64,000 nt of DNA from Tumebacillus sp. BK434 (GTDB taxonomy: Bacteria; Bacillota; Bacilli; Tumebacillales; Tumebacillaceae), in contig NZ_SLXS01000010.1 of assembly GCF_004340785.1 (NCBI RefSeq), positions 1 to 64,000 of the forward strand, written 5' to 3'. This document shows positions 26,759 through 35,150 of the stretch, piece after piece; position 1 is the stretch's first letter, and the number at the start of each line of letters is the position of its first letter. Below the pieces are notes generated by a model. The model made no database searches. It was not told the DNA's origin and saw only the letters and a program-made list of their open reading frames with translations. Both the position numbers and the translations under genes were made by a program.

Positions 26759-28700
26759 ATTTGCCTTTGCTTTCGACCGCCGCTTTGATCGCGCGGGCGA
26801 CGTTGATCTGACCGTAGCCGTAGTACTCGTCCGGTCCGGTCGGGCCGAGGTCGTCCGCCGTCTCTTCGAGGATGGTGCGGACGTCTTGGGGCGTGAGGTC
26901 TTTGTTGATCGAGCGGATCAGCGCCGCGACACCGGCGACGTGCGGTGAGGCCATCGAGGTGCCGGACAGCGCCGCATAGCGGTTGTTCGGGTAGGTGCTC
27001 GGGATCGCCACGCCCGGCGCGGAGACGGACGTGTGCTGGCCGTAGTTGGAGAAAGTGGCCGTCTCCTTGTTTTCGTCGTTGGCCGCGACGCCGATCACTT
27101 CTTCGTACGCGGCCGGATAGCTCGGGTCGGAGATGCCGTCGTTGCCCATCGCCGCAATGAGCACCACGCCTTTGTCATACGCATAGCGGATCGCTTCATG
27201 CAGATAATCGGAGCCGGCGTATTCGCCAAGCGACAGGTTGATCACGTCGGCGCCGTGGTCGGCCGCCCAGATGATGCCGTCGGCGATGTCGAGCACGGAG
27301 CCGGAGCCGTCCGCATCCATCGCTTTGACCGGCATGATCTTCCCGGCCCAGTCGATGCCGGCGATGCCTTCCAGGTTGTTGGTGCGCGCTGCGATCACGC
27401 CGGCGACGTGCGTGCCGTGGCCGTTGTCATCCTGTGGGCGGTCGGTGCCGGTGAGCATGTTGCGCCCGGCGACCAGTTGGCCTTTGAACTCCGGATGGTT
27501 GAGGTCGACGCCCGTATCGACGACGGCGATGATCACGTGCGGGTCGCCCGTCGTGGTCTGCCAGGCTTTGTCGGCCGAGATCAGGGGCAGGTTCCATTGA
27601 TTGCTGCCGTAAAACATGTCGTTCGGCTGCTCGACCGCCCCGTGCGTCTCTGCGGGCGCTGGCTTCGTGCCGGTCGTGTTGGGGTGCAGCTTCACGTGCT
27701 GTTCGGCGATCACCGCGCCGTTGCGCTTGAAATAGGAGATCGCTTCCGACGGCGCGACGCCAAAGCTGAACAGGTAGGTGTGGCGCGAGTTTTTGCGGAG
27801 CAGGGTGCCGCTGATGTCGCGGGTGAAGCGTTTGATCTCCTCGTCGGTCAGGTCGCGGGTGAAGCGCACGACCAGCTCGTTTTGCAGCACTTGCGCGTGT
27901 TTCGCTCCACGGTTCTGCACGGAGGTGACGTGGACTTTCCAGGCGGTGCCGTCGACTTTCGCTTCTGCTTTTTTGCGGCTCAGCTGCTGGATGCGGATGT
28001 TGCCGTTCGGGCCGGACTCCGTTTTCTTCAGCATTTCGTTTTTGCCGTCCATGCCGAGCAGCCGGGTGTCGGTGCCCATCTCGCGGTCCTGGAGGGCGAT
28101 GATCTGGTTCATGTATCCCATCTCCACATCGGCCGACAGGGAGCCGGTCACTTTCGAATCGCCGACCACAGGGACGCCGACGGTCATCGCAATTTTTTCC
28201 TTGGGATCGCCGGCGTGTTTTTTGGTGTAGAGATCGGAGACATAAAAGTCGTCGTTTTGCGTGGTTTTGTACGCTTGCTTGTGCAGATCCTGACGCAGCA
28301 CGCGGCCGACGGTGACCGGCTCGCCGCTGTTGCTGTGCAGGGTCATCGAGACAAACTGCGGGTGCATCTGCAAGTGGTGCTGCAGCATCGCCCGCTTTTC
28401 AGCTGCCGTGTGCGTGTGCGCGAGGTCGTTGGTGATATCGGTCAGCATGATCCGGCAGTCCCGGACGCAAAGCGCCGCCGTGCGGGCGATGTCGCGGGCG
28501 ACCAGATGCTCGTTGCCTGCCGTTTTTTTGGCGAGAATTCGCTGCACTTCAGCTGTGCGGGCGCTGTTCGTTCCCTGTGTTTTGGCCGGACCGGCTTCCG
28601 GGCGTCTGATCGGGTCCGGCTGCGCGTCATGCCAGAAAAATGGAACCATGAGGCCGAGTGTGAGCGCGGTGATCACGCCCCATTTGGCGCGCCGATTCAT
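26757..28700 (-). CDS. subtilase (S8) with N-terminal Cache-like sensor region
   Basis: A 647-residue protein. Residues 8-23 form a signal or membrane anchor. Residues about 50-260 look like an extracytoplasmic Cache (PDC) sensor: a long helix, then FVSMTLHSNSGEPVTVG, DDFYVSDLYTKK, KIAMTVGVPVVGDSKVTGSL and SADVEMGYMNQII, the pattern seen in chemoreceptor and histidine-kinase Cache domains. Residues about 270-345 may be a propeptide. The S8 domain has Asp395 (VVDTGVD), His428 (GHGTHVAG), Asn520 (AAMGND) and Ser582 (SGTSMASPH). No C-terminal domain follows. AAGGGAGG precedes the ATG. The sensor assignment comes from pattern reading and needs a structure check. Confidence 0.88.
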   Translation of the reverse strand: MNRRAKWGVITALTLGLMVPFFWHDAQPDPIRRPEAGPAKTQGTNSARTAEVQRILAKKTAGNEHLVARDIARTAALCVRDCRIMLTDITNDLAHTHTAAEKRAMLQHHLQMHPQFVSMTLHSNSGEPVTVGRVLRQDLHKQAYKTTQNDDFYVSDLYTKKHAGDPKEKIAMTVGVPVVGDSKVTGSLSADVEMGYMNQIIALQDREMGTDTRLLGMDGKNEMLKKTESGPNGNIRIQQLSRKKAEAKVDGTAWKVHVTSVQNRGAKHAQVLQNELVVRFTRDLTDEEIKRFTRDISGTLLRKNSRHTYLFSFGVAPSEAISYFKRNGAVIAEQHVKLHPNTTGTKPAPAETHGAVEQPNDMFYGSNQWNLPLISADKAWQTTTGDPHVIIAVVDTGVDLNHPEFKGQLVAGRNMLTGTDRPQDDNGHGTHVAGVIAARTNNLEGIAGIDWAGKIMPVKAMDADGSGSVLDIADGIIWAADHGADVINLSLGEYAGSDYLHEAIRYAYDKGVVLIAAMGNDGISDPSYPAAYEEVIGVAANDENKETATFSNYGQHTSVSAPGVAIPSTYPNNRYAALSGTSMASPHVAGVAALIRSINKDLTPQDVRTILEETADDLGPTGPDEYYGYGQINVARAIKAAVESKGK

Positions 28701-28822
28701 ACTGATTACCTCCCTTGAGTCAACGTTTCCAAGGTAGTATCTGCGCTCCGTGACAGGAGTATGAAACGGGATGATGCGGATACTACTGGAAAGTTTGAAA
28801 ATCGAGGGGGTGGGGGACAGGC

Positions 28823-30487
28823 ATGAAGAGTTCGTTTTCCAGATTCGGCAAAAAGCTTTGGAACCGGCATCTGCTCCACGCTTCTCTCACCAACTCGGTG
28901 TTCCAGCTGCTGGTCTCGCTCGGACTGATGGCGCTGATCTTTCGCTTTACCCCGCCGTTTTTCGGCGGCGATCTCGATACGGCCCGGGGCTATCTGTCCA
29001 CCGTCGCCTCGACGCTGGCGACGATCCTCGCTTTGTCATTTTCGATGATCATGGTCGCCATCCAGCTGACGGCGAGTAAATACACACACCGCGTGCTCGA
29101 CTTTTTCGTGCGCTTTCCATTTAACATCACGCTGATCGCTTTTTATTTTGGGACGATCTTTCATGCGATCTATCTGTTGTCGCTGATCGAAGACCACCCC
29201 AGCGACCGCCCGTCGAACTGGCTGGCGCAGGGGATGAGCGCCGATCTGCTGCTCTTGATCTTCTGTTTTGTCGCGTTGATCGCCTATCTGTATTTTGTGA
29301 TCCAGCTCCTGAAGCCGGAGACGATCGTCTATGCGATCCAGCGCGAGTATGTGACCGCCTATCAGAGCGGGGACTATCAGGAGGCGCTGGACAAAGTGGA
29401 GCAGATCTGCGACATCGCCAAAAAAGCGGTCTCGGAGATGGACGCGGTGACGGCGGTGTTTTGTGTGGAAAACATCGCGGAGATGATGCACGGGGCGAAA
29501 CTGCCGAGCGAAGATGCGGACGATGTGCTCTGGTATCATGAACAGATCGTCGGGCAGCTGATCGGCATCGCCTCGATCTCATTCAAAGAGCGCGAGACGG
29601 CCGTGTCGGGGCGAATCTTGGACGAGTTGCACGAGATGGGGATGCGCTATGCGGAGAGCGGATCGCTGCAGGCAGCAGAGCTCGTCATCGACGCGTTTGC
29701 GCTGATCGTGCGCAACAACCTGGTCGGCCAGCAGTTGATGAACATGATCCAAAAGGCGGTGGAGCAGATCTATTCGATCACCTGTCACGTGGTGAAGAAC
29801 CGGGAGATGACGAAAGAGACTTCGCGATTTGTGCTGTCGACGTTTCAGAATCTCGGCGACATCGGCAAACTGGTGATCAAAAATGAGACGTACGGGCACA
29901 GCTTTGTCGCCAAATGCATCGTGTCGCACGCCTTTGGGCAGTTGCTCAGCACGATCATCGGGTCGCAGGGGCACAAGACGATGGGCGTGGTGCGGGCCTT
30001 GCTGTTTGAGTACATGAAGCTCGCCAAGCGGCTGATCCTGAAGTCGGAGATCATCGATGTCGTGCAGATCACGACCTGGCTGCGCAAAGAGATGATCCCG
30101 CACCGCGACCAGCAGGAGCGCACCTATCCTTATCTGTATCTGTTTTTGCTGATGACAGCCGAGGCGGTCTATCTGCGGCGCACCGACATCGTGATGCTGC
30201 TGATCCGGGCGGTCGGAAAATATTTTGCGCCGGACCAGAAACTGCTCTTGAGCTTGTGCAGAAGCAGGCTGGAGATACGGCGTTTTTTTGACTACCATGA
30301 GCCGGAGCGCTACCTGATCAAAGCGTTTGTGCTCTGGCAGGGCTACCACGCCTACACCTCGCAGTATCCGTCCGGCCCGGAGCGGCAGATCGAGCTGAGC
30401 GGGGCGGTCGAGGATCAAAGCGCGTGGCGCGATCTGTTCGACGGCCTCGACCCGGAGCCGTTTCTAGGCGGCGGCGCGGCACATTGA
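28823..30487 (+). CDS. DUF2254 membrane protein
   Basis: A 554-residue membrane protein. Four hydrophobic segments fall in the first 165 residues (around 25-42, 65-85, 103-122, 140-165), then a long, largely helical soluble part. The N-terminal part, with YLSTVASTLATILALSFSMI and MVAIQLTASKYTHRVLDFF, is typical of DUF2254, a family of unknown function, sometimes near transport genes. GGGGGAC lies about 7 bases before the ATG. It is divergent from the Cache-subtilase gene (122 bases between starts). Confidence 0.82.
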   Translation: MKSSFSRFGKKLWNRHLLHASLTNSVFQLLVSLGLMALIFRFTPPFFGGDLDTARGYLSTVASTLATILALSFSMIMVAIQLTASKYTHRVLDFFVRFPFNITLIAFYFGTIFHAIYLLSLIEDHPSDRPSNWLAQGMSADLLLLIFCFVALIAYLYFVIQLLKPETIVYAIQREYVTAYQSGDYQEALDKVEQICDIAKKAVSEMDAVTAVFCVENIAEMMHGAKLPSEDADDVLWYHEQIVGQLIGIASISFKERETAVSGRILDELHEMGMRYAESGSLQAAELVIDAFALIVRNNLVGQQLMNMIQKAVEQIYSITCHVVKNREMTKETSRFVLSTFQNLGDIGKLVIKNETYGHSFVAKCIVSHAFGQLLSTIIGSQGHKTMGVVRALLFEYMKLAKRLILKSEIIDVVQITTWLRKEMIPHRDQQERTYPYLYLFLLMTAEAVYLRRTDIVMLLIRAVGKYFAPDQKLLLSLCRSRLEIRRFFDYHEPERYLIKAFVLWQGYHAYTSQYPSGPERQIELSGAVEDQSAWRDLFDGLDPEPFLGGGAAH

Positions 30488-30578
30488 GGCGAATGTTGCA
30501 GGAGTTTGTCGAGCAGGGGTCGAATGGTAGTAGAAGAGATTGGGTGTTTTTGACAAGCCCTGCAAAGGAGAATCGGAC

Positions 30579-30788
30579 ATGCGCAACATTGGCACGGGAA
30601 AGGTAGAATTTTTTCTGACCGACGGCAGCATCCGCGAGTATGAAGGGGAAGTCGAAGTAAGCGCTGACCGCGTGGTGGTCACCGAGATCATCAACATCAA
30701 CGGGCGTCCTGCCGGAGCCCGCGAGATCAGCTTGCCGAAAGGGCAGTGCGTGATCTATTGGGTGCCGGAAGTATACGAAGAAGTATAA
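30579..30788 (+). CDS. hypothetical 69-residue beta-rich protein
   Basis: A small soluble protein I do not recognise. The sequence alternates charged and hydrophobic residues (VEFFLTDGSIREYEGEVEVS, then VVVTEIININ and CVIYWVPEVYEEV), suggesting a small beta-barrel or sheet. AAAGGAG lies 8 bases before the ATG and a strong terminator follows the stop, so it is a well-formed gene. It is 91 bases after the DUF2254 gene and may be in the same transcript. An imperfect inverted repeat (GCAGGAGTTTGTC ... GACAAGCCCTGC) spans the gap between them. Confidence 0.7.
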   Translation: MRNIGTGKVEFFLTDGSIREYEGEVEVSADRVVVTEIININGRPAGAREISLPKGQCVIYWVPEVYEEV

Positions 30789-30797
30789 GACATAAGA

Positions 30798-30838
30798 TGA
30801 CATACCCGTGCGCACGTTCGGGGGTATGTCATTTTTGT
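30798..30838 (+). terminator. terminator after the 69-residue protein gene
   Basis: ATGACATACCC (30798-30808 region) pairs with GGGTATGTCAT (30823-30833) and TTTTT follows. Confidence 0.85.
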
Positions 30839-30872
30839 TGCGAGAATCTGGCAGATGTTTGGGGGGCTTTTG

Positions 30873-31679
30873 ATGCAACTGGAGATTGTAAAAATGGCGG
30901 ACGGGGAGCAGGAGGCGGAGCTGCGCGCTTTTTGGGGAAAAGACCCGTACTACGGGTTGTTTTTCAGCGGCAACATGCGTTCGATGGGGCTCGGTGATCC
31001 GATGTTGGACTATTGGGGCGGTTATGTGCAGGGCCGCTTGGCTGCTGTGCTGATGCGGTACCGCGCAAATTGGTCGATTCTGACGCAGGAGGAAGCGCTC
31101 GACCTGTCACCGATGATCCGGCTGGCGGAAGACTCGGGGACGGTCAACACGGTGACCGGACGCGTGTGGGTAGTAGAGCGCTTTGAACAGCAGTTGACGC
31201 GCTTTGTCATCGAGGAGCAGTCGCCCAGCCATTTTTGCACGCTGCAGGTGGAACGCTTTGCACCGGCGGCGACAGACGGCGTGCGCCAGGCGTTCAGCGC
31301 GGACGGCGAGAAGATTCGCGAGCTGTACCAGGGCGGGGAGATGGATTACCTGTCCGCCGAGATCTTCCGCCGCCGCATGGAGAAAGAAGGAGCGCGCTGC
31401 TATGTGCTGGAGGCGGAGGATGGACGATTGATTGCCTGTGCGATGACGCTAGTCGAGACGGAGCAGGCGGCGATGATCGGCACGGTGTACACGCACCCGG
31501 TAGAGCGCGGCAAAGGCTATGCTTCACGGGTGATGAGCGCGCTGTGCGCGGCGCTGTTGGCAGACGGCAAAGAGCCGTGCCTCTTCTATTCCAACCCGGC
31601 GGCGGGCACCGTCTATCTGCGGCTTGGCTTTGCCGATATCGGCACGTTCAAAATGACCGACTTTCAAGCGGCCGACTAA
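30873..31679 (+). CDS. GNAT-family N-acetyltransferase
   Basis: A 268-residue protein. The first half (about 1-145) is a degenerate acetyltransferase-like or substrate domain, the second half a typical GNAT domain: YVLEAEDGRLIACAMTLVE, then GTVYTHPVERGKGYASRVMS with the acetyl-CoA pyrophosphate loop, and NPAAGTVYLRLGFADIGTF. This two-part layout fits GNAT enzymes with an N-terminal extra domain. The acceptor is unknown. GGGGGG lies 6 bases before the ATG; an earlier in-frame ATG would overlap that site. Confidence 0.85.
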   Translation: MQLEIVKMADGEQEAELRAFWGKDPYYGLFFSGNMRSMGLGDPMLDYWGGYVQGRLAAVLMRYRANWSILTQEEALDLSPMIRLAEDSGTVNTVTGRVWVVERFEQQLTRFVIEEQSPSHFCTLQVERFAPAATDGVRQAFSADGEKIRELYQGGEMDYLSAEIFRRRMEKEGARCYVLEAEDGRLIACAMTLVETEQAAMIGTVYTHPVERGKGYASRVMSALCAALLADGKEPCLFYSNPAAGTVYLRLGFADIGTFKMTDFQAAD

Positions 31680-31681
31680 AA

Positions 31682-31717
31682 GAGAGACCGGCGTGCCGAA
31701 CTGGCAGACGGTCTCTC
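31682..31717 (-). terminator. terminator of the esterase gene (also after the GNAT gene)
   Basis: GAGAGACCG (31682-31690) pairs with CGGTCTCTC (31709-31717), with TGCC/GGCA inside. The flanking AAAA gives a U-tract on the minus strand, so it mainly serves the converging esterase gene. Confidence 0.75.
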
Positions 31718-31748
31718 ACACGTGTGGTGCTGTATGTAAGATCAACGA

Positions 31749-32495
31749 TTAAAACGCGGTATGGCGGGCGAAGTGGTCGAGGACGCGCGGCAAGTCTTCC
31801 TGCCAGAAGCCCCAGGTGTGGTCTTTGTCATATTCGGCATAGTCGACCTCGACGCCTACTTGCTGCAGCAGGTTGTGCAGCGCGCGGTTCTGGCCGAGAA
31901 TGTCGAGGATTCGGCCGGATGCGGACTGGAAATTCTCTTCCTGCAGGCCGACGACTTGATAGACCGGCACGGTGGCGAGGGTGTTGCCCAGCTTCTGGAC
32001 GCCGGCCAGCGTCGCTTCGCGGTAGACGCCCGACTGCAAGGCCAAGTAGTGGAACTTCTTTGGGTAGGTGAGCAAAGTGTGGAGGGCTGCGGTCGCGCCG
32101 AGCGACGAGCCTAAGATCCCGCGCGCCGGCCCCATCGGGAATGCGGTGAAGCGCTCTTCGATCGCCGGCACCAGTTCGTCTGCGAAAAAGCGCACATAAG
32201 ATTGGTGCTTGCTGCCTTCCGGGTGGTACTCTTCGCGGCGGACGCTTTTGTCGACCGGGACGAAGACGACGAGAAAGCGCCGCTGGTGGCGGTCGGTGAA
32301 CCGTTCGTTGAGCAGCGTGATCATCCGGCCCATCGACTCGTAGTCGGAGCCGTCGTTGATGTAGAGAACCGGATATTTATAGAGTGGTGAATAGTTGTGC
32401 GGCAGGTAGACGTGGGCTTCGCGGGTTTCGCCTAGAAATTGGCTCTGGATCTCGACCCGCTCCACGGTGCCGGTCAGTTGCTTCTCGAGCGACAT
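31749..32495 (-). CDS. esterase D/Fes-type alpha/beta hydrolase
   Basis: A 248-residue protein of the putative esterase family. The core has YKYPVLYINDGSDYESMGRM near residue 42, a cap-side EYHPEGSKHQSYVRFFADELVPAIEERF stretch, the nucleophile elbow GSSLGATAA (about 128-136) and the catalytic His in YDKDHTWGFWQEDLPRVLDHF near the end. Relatives include Fes/IroE-like esterases and formylglutathione-hydrolase-like enzymes; no signal peptide is seen. GAGGAGG lies 7 bases before the chosen ATG; an ATG two codons earlier would touch it. An extended -10 promoter lies just upstream. Confidence 0.88.
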   Translation of the reverse strand: MSLEKQLTGTVERVEIQSQFLGETREAHVYLPHNYSPLYKYPVLYINDGSDYESMGRMITLLNERFTDRHQRRFLVVFVPVDKSVRREEYHPEGSKHQSYVRFFADELVPAIEERFTAFPMGPARGILGSSLGATAALHTLLTYPKKFHYLALQSGVYREATLAGVQKLGNTLATVPVYQVVGLQEENFQSASGRILDILGQNRALHNLLQQVGVEVDYAEYDKDHTWGFWQEDLPRVLDHFARHTAF

Positions 32496-32524
32496 GAACA
32501 TTCCTCCTCGTTCGATTCTTTCTC

Positions 32525-32533
32525 ATTATACCA
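32525..32533 (-). promoter_or_regulatory. extended -10 promoter for the esterase gene
   Basis: TGGTATAAT on the minus strand: TGn followed by a perfect TATAAT, about 30 bases from the esterase ATG. No clear -35 is seen. Confidence 0.6.
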
Positions 32534-32607
32534 TTCTCAAAGCCAGTTCGTTGTAGTATGCTTGTACGCATGAGCAAAACGGTTTTTCGTAAAGGGGAGT
32601 ATGTGGT

Positions 32608-34233
32608 GTGAAGTCCTTTCTCAGAATTTTTCCGTATGTCTTAGTATTCGTTCTCGTCTTTTTGCTGCAGGTCAAGCTGGATGCGGATAACCGTGTTCTG
32701 CCGTTCTTGGAACCGTACGGACGTGAGACGGCGATCGGCACCGCGACGCCGAACCGCCCGGCACAAGTGCTGGGCGAGAACCGCTATGCCTGGTTGTCCG
32801 GGCAGGAACTGGTCGTGGCGCAGATCGACCCGGCGAAACAGAAGAGCGAACTGGAGAAGCGCCCGCTGCCTTCTTCAGACATCTATACGACCACTACCTT
32901 TAAAATCAGTGGCTCCGACCTGTATTGGGTCGGGGAGAAGCGCGTGCTGAAGCACGCCACATGGGAAAATGGCGCCTGGGGTGCCACAAAGTCGTTTGAT
33001 GCGGACGTGATCGCGCTGGAGCTGCTGCAGCTTGGCGAGCAGCCGTACCTGCTGGTCGGGACGGAAAAGGGCATGAAGATCTACCAGGCGTCCGGCCCGG
33101 CGCTGAAAGAGGTCGCCAGTTTCCCGCAGCAGCGCACGATCTACGTGGACGGGGCGGTCGATCAGCAAGGTCTGGCGCACATCGCCATGATGGAGCAGGT
33201 CGGCGTGGAGAGCTACAACCTGCAGTACCTGACGTTTGACGGTGCGGCGCAGAAGGTGTCTCTGAAGCAAGTGGTCAAAGCTTTGTCGGTCGGCACGTCG
33301 AACATCATCGACGAGATGGTCTTCGGCATGGACCAGACGCACGGCTATTATTTCCTGACCTATAAATCGTCGCGCAAATCGACCACCGAACTGCGCGCCG
33401 TGTCCTTCGCTCTGAACGACCCGTCGCCCCGCTCGACCAAAGACATGAAGCTGATCCCGAAAACGCTGGTCGGCGAAGATGCGCCGAACTCGAACGCGCC
33501 GTATGTGCGCCCGATTCAGGAGGAGAAGCTGCAGTTCGCCTTCGTGGCCGACTTTGGGAAGAATCCGCGCAACATCGGCCGGGAAGTGCTGCTCTCCACG
33601 ATGCAAAACGGCGAATGGCAACAAGATGATCTGACTCGTGTGTCCAACCTGCACTCGCTCGGCTTCAACCCGGTGTTTGACAAGCAAGGTGACACGACGA
33701 CGATGGTCTACATGAAGTTCGCCAAGTTGAAAACGTATGATGTGCTGTTCAACTCGGACGACCAGGCGTATGCCGCGGCGACGAACAAGATCGTCAAGGA
33801 CGACTATGCGCGGGCGGCGATGGAAGTGCCGCAGTATCTCGGCATGTCGATCATGATGCTCGTCATCGCTTTTGCCTGGCCGATGCTGCCGTTTGGCTAC
33901 CTGTTCTACCTGGTGATGAAGAAGGAAGATGTGCTGTACGACCAGCCCAACCGTCACCTGCTGATCTCCGTCTTGCTGTACCTGGCGACGCAGATCGCCG
34001 TGTTCCTCAAATACGGCAATCTCGACACGCTGTACTACTACATGCCGGAGTGGATGCAGTCCGGCTTTGCTGTCGCTGTGCTGTTCGTGGTGCTGGCGGT
34101 GATCTCGTACGGATTTACGATGATCTATGCCCGCACCCGCTATGAGCGCAGCGCGATGGGTGAGTTCTCGTATTTCCTCGGCATCAACATCTGGACGGTC
34201 ACCCTTGGCCTGTCCTACTATCTGGCCGGCTGA
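32608..34233 (+). CDS. membrane protein with large ectodomain, unknown function
   Basis: A 541-residue protein I do not recognise. An N-terminal anchor helix (about 5-22) precedes a 370-residue extracytoplasmic part rich in repeating strands (for example LYWVGEKRVLKH, YLLVGTEKGMKIYQ, AHIAMMEQVGVESYNLQYL, YYFLTYKSSR), which suggests a beta-propeller. Four helices follow (about 410-440, 448-468, 485-510, 520-540). GGGGAG lies 8 bases before the GTG start. It faces away from the esterase gene (divergent, 106 bases) and is followed by a hairpin and the YheC/D gene. Signalling or envelope maintenance are possible, nothing more. Confidence 0.72.
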   Translation: MKSFLRIFPYVLVFVLVFLLQVKLDADNRVLPFLEPYGRETAIGTATPNRPAQVLGENRYAWLSGQELVVAQIDPAKQKSELEKRPLPSSDIYTTTTFKISGSDLYWVGEKRVLKHATWENGAWGATKSFDADVIALELLQLGEQPYLLVGTEKGMKIYQASGPALKEVASFPQQRTIYVDGAVDQQGLAHIAMMEQVGVESYNLQYLTFDGAAQKVSLKQVVKALSVGTSNIIDEMVFGMDQTHGYYFLTYKSSRKSTTELRAVSFALNDPSPRSTKDMKLIPKTLVGEDAPNSNAPYVRPIQEEKLQFAFVADFGKNPRNIGREVLLSTMQNGEWQQDDLTRVSNLHSLGFNPVFDKQGDTTTMVYMKFAKLKTYDVLFNSDDQAYAAATNKIVKDDYARAAMEVPQYLGMSIMMLVIAFAWPMLPFGYLFYLVMKKEDVLYDQPNRHLLISVLLYLATQIAVFLKYGNLDTLYYYMPEWMQSGFAVAVLFVVLAVISYGFTMIYARTRYERSAMGEFSYFLGINIWTVTLGLSYYLAG

Positions 34234-34243
34234 TGAATGATCG

Positions 34244-34275
34244 GAAGCCCCTGATCTCAAGAGATCGGGGGCTTC
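34244..34275 (+). terminator. hairpin after the five-helix membrane protein gene
   Basis: GAAGCCCCTGATCTC pairs with GAGATCGGGGGCTTC over 15 positions (one G-T pair) around two bases. TGCCG follows, so there is no real U-tract; it may be a processing or partial terminator hairpin. Confidence 0.6.
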
Positions 34276-34328
34276 TGCCGTTCCCAAGCGGACGACCTCG
34301 CCGTAGGATACTGGTAGAGGTGAACAGC

Positions 34329-35114
34329 ATGAAATTAACGCCGGGCAGCAAATGGAGCAAACATCGCATCGCGGCGCAAAGCCCGGAGCTGCGGCGCTAT
34401 CTGCCGGAGACGATGCTGTATTCGAAAGCAGCGCTGACGAAACTGCTCGACCGGCATGACGTGGTGTTCGTCAAACCGGTCTACGGCGGCGGCGGCTACC
34501 GCATTTTCCGAGTCCAAAAGCAGGGCGAGCAGTTCGAAGTCAAGCTGGAGCATCAAAAGCGGGTCTTGCGCTCGCTGGAAGCGGTGCATGCGTGGATTGA
34601 AAGCGTGCGCAAAGGCAACCGCTTTCTGGTGCAGCAAGGTATCGAGTTGGCTGTGCGGCGGGGGCGTCCTGTCGACATTCGCACCATCGTGCAGAAGATG
34701 GAGAGCGGAAGCTGGGAAGTCACCCGGCTGTTTGCCAAGACGGCCGGCCGCAATCTCGCCGTCACCAACATGGTGATCGGCGGCACTGCGTCCACCGTCC
34801 GCGAGTATCTGCTCGGCATCGGCTATTCAGCGAAACGTGCCACAGCGGCGATCCGACTCTTGAAAGCGATGTCGCTGCAGATCGCCCGCCAGTACGGACG
34901 AGGCTATGCGAATGCGATCTTCGGGCTGGATATCGGGCTGGACCGCAGCGGGAAGTTTTGGCTGATCGAAGTGAACACGGCGCCACAGCTGAGCATTTTC
35001 CGAGCGGGCAAGCTGACTTCGGCGGAACAGCGGTCGCTGAAGCTGTGGAAGCTCCATGAGAGCGTGAACAGAGCGGCAGAAAAGCACCGCGGCAGTTGGC
35101 GGCGCAGCAAGTAA
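34329..35114 (+). CDS. YheC/YheD-type ATP-grasp protein
   Basis: A 261-residue protein of the YheC/YheD family, ATP-grasp proteins found on spore coats in Bacillus. Features include the conserved start KLTPGSKWSKHRIAAQSPEL, VFVKPVYGGGGYRIFRVQ (ATP-binding glycine loop), VDIRTIVQKMESGSWEVTRL, and IFGLDIGLDRSGKFWLIEVN with the metal-binding Glu and Asn, then TAPQLS. AGAGGTG lies 6 bases before the ATG; a longer frame starts inside the preceding hairpin. The adjacent convergent glycosyltransferase gene also fits spore-coat biogenesis. The acceptor substrate is unknown. Confidence 0.88.
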   Translation: MKLTPGSKWSKHRIAAQSPELRRYLPETMLYSKAALTKLLDRHDVVFVKPVYGGGGYRIFRVQKQGEQFEVKLEHQKRVLRSLEAVHAWIESVRKGNRFLVQQGIELAVRRGRPVDIRTIVQKMESGSWEVTRLFAKTAGRNLAVTNMVIGGTASTVREYLLGIGYSAKRATAAIRLLKAMSLQIARQYGRGYANAIFGLDIGLDRSGKFWLIEVNTAPQLSIFRAGKLTSAEQRSLKLWKLHESVNRAAEKHRGSWRRSK

Positions 35115-35145
35115 AGGGAGGTTGCAGATGCAAAGCCTCCCTTTT
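35113..35145. terminator. terminator between convergent YheC/D and glycosyltransferase genes
   Basis: AAAGGGAGG (35113-35121) pairs with CCTCCCTTT (35136-35144) and TTTTT follows on the plus strand; AAAG on the other side helps the minus strand. Confidence 0.82.
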
Positions 35146-35150
35146 TGCGT

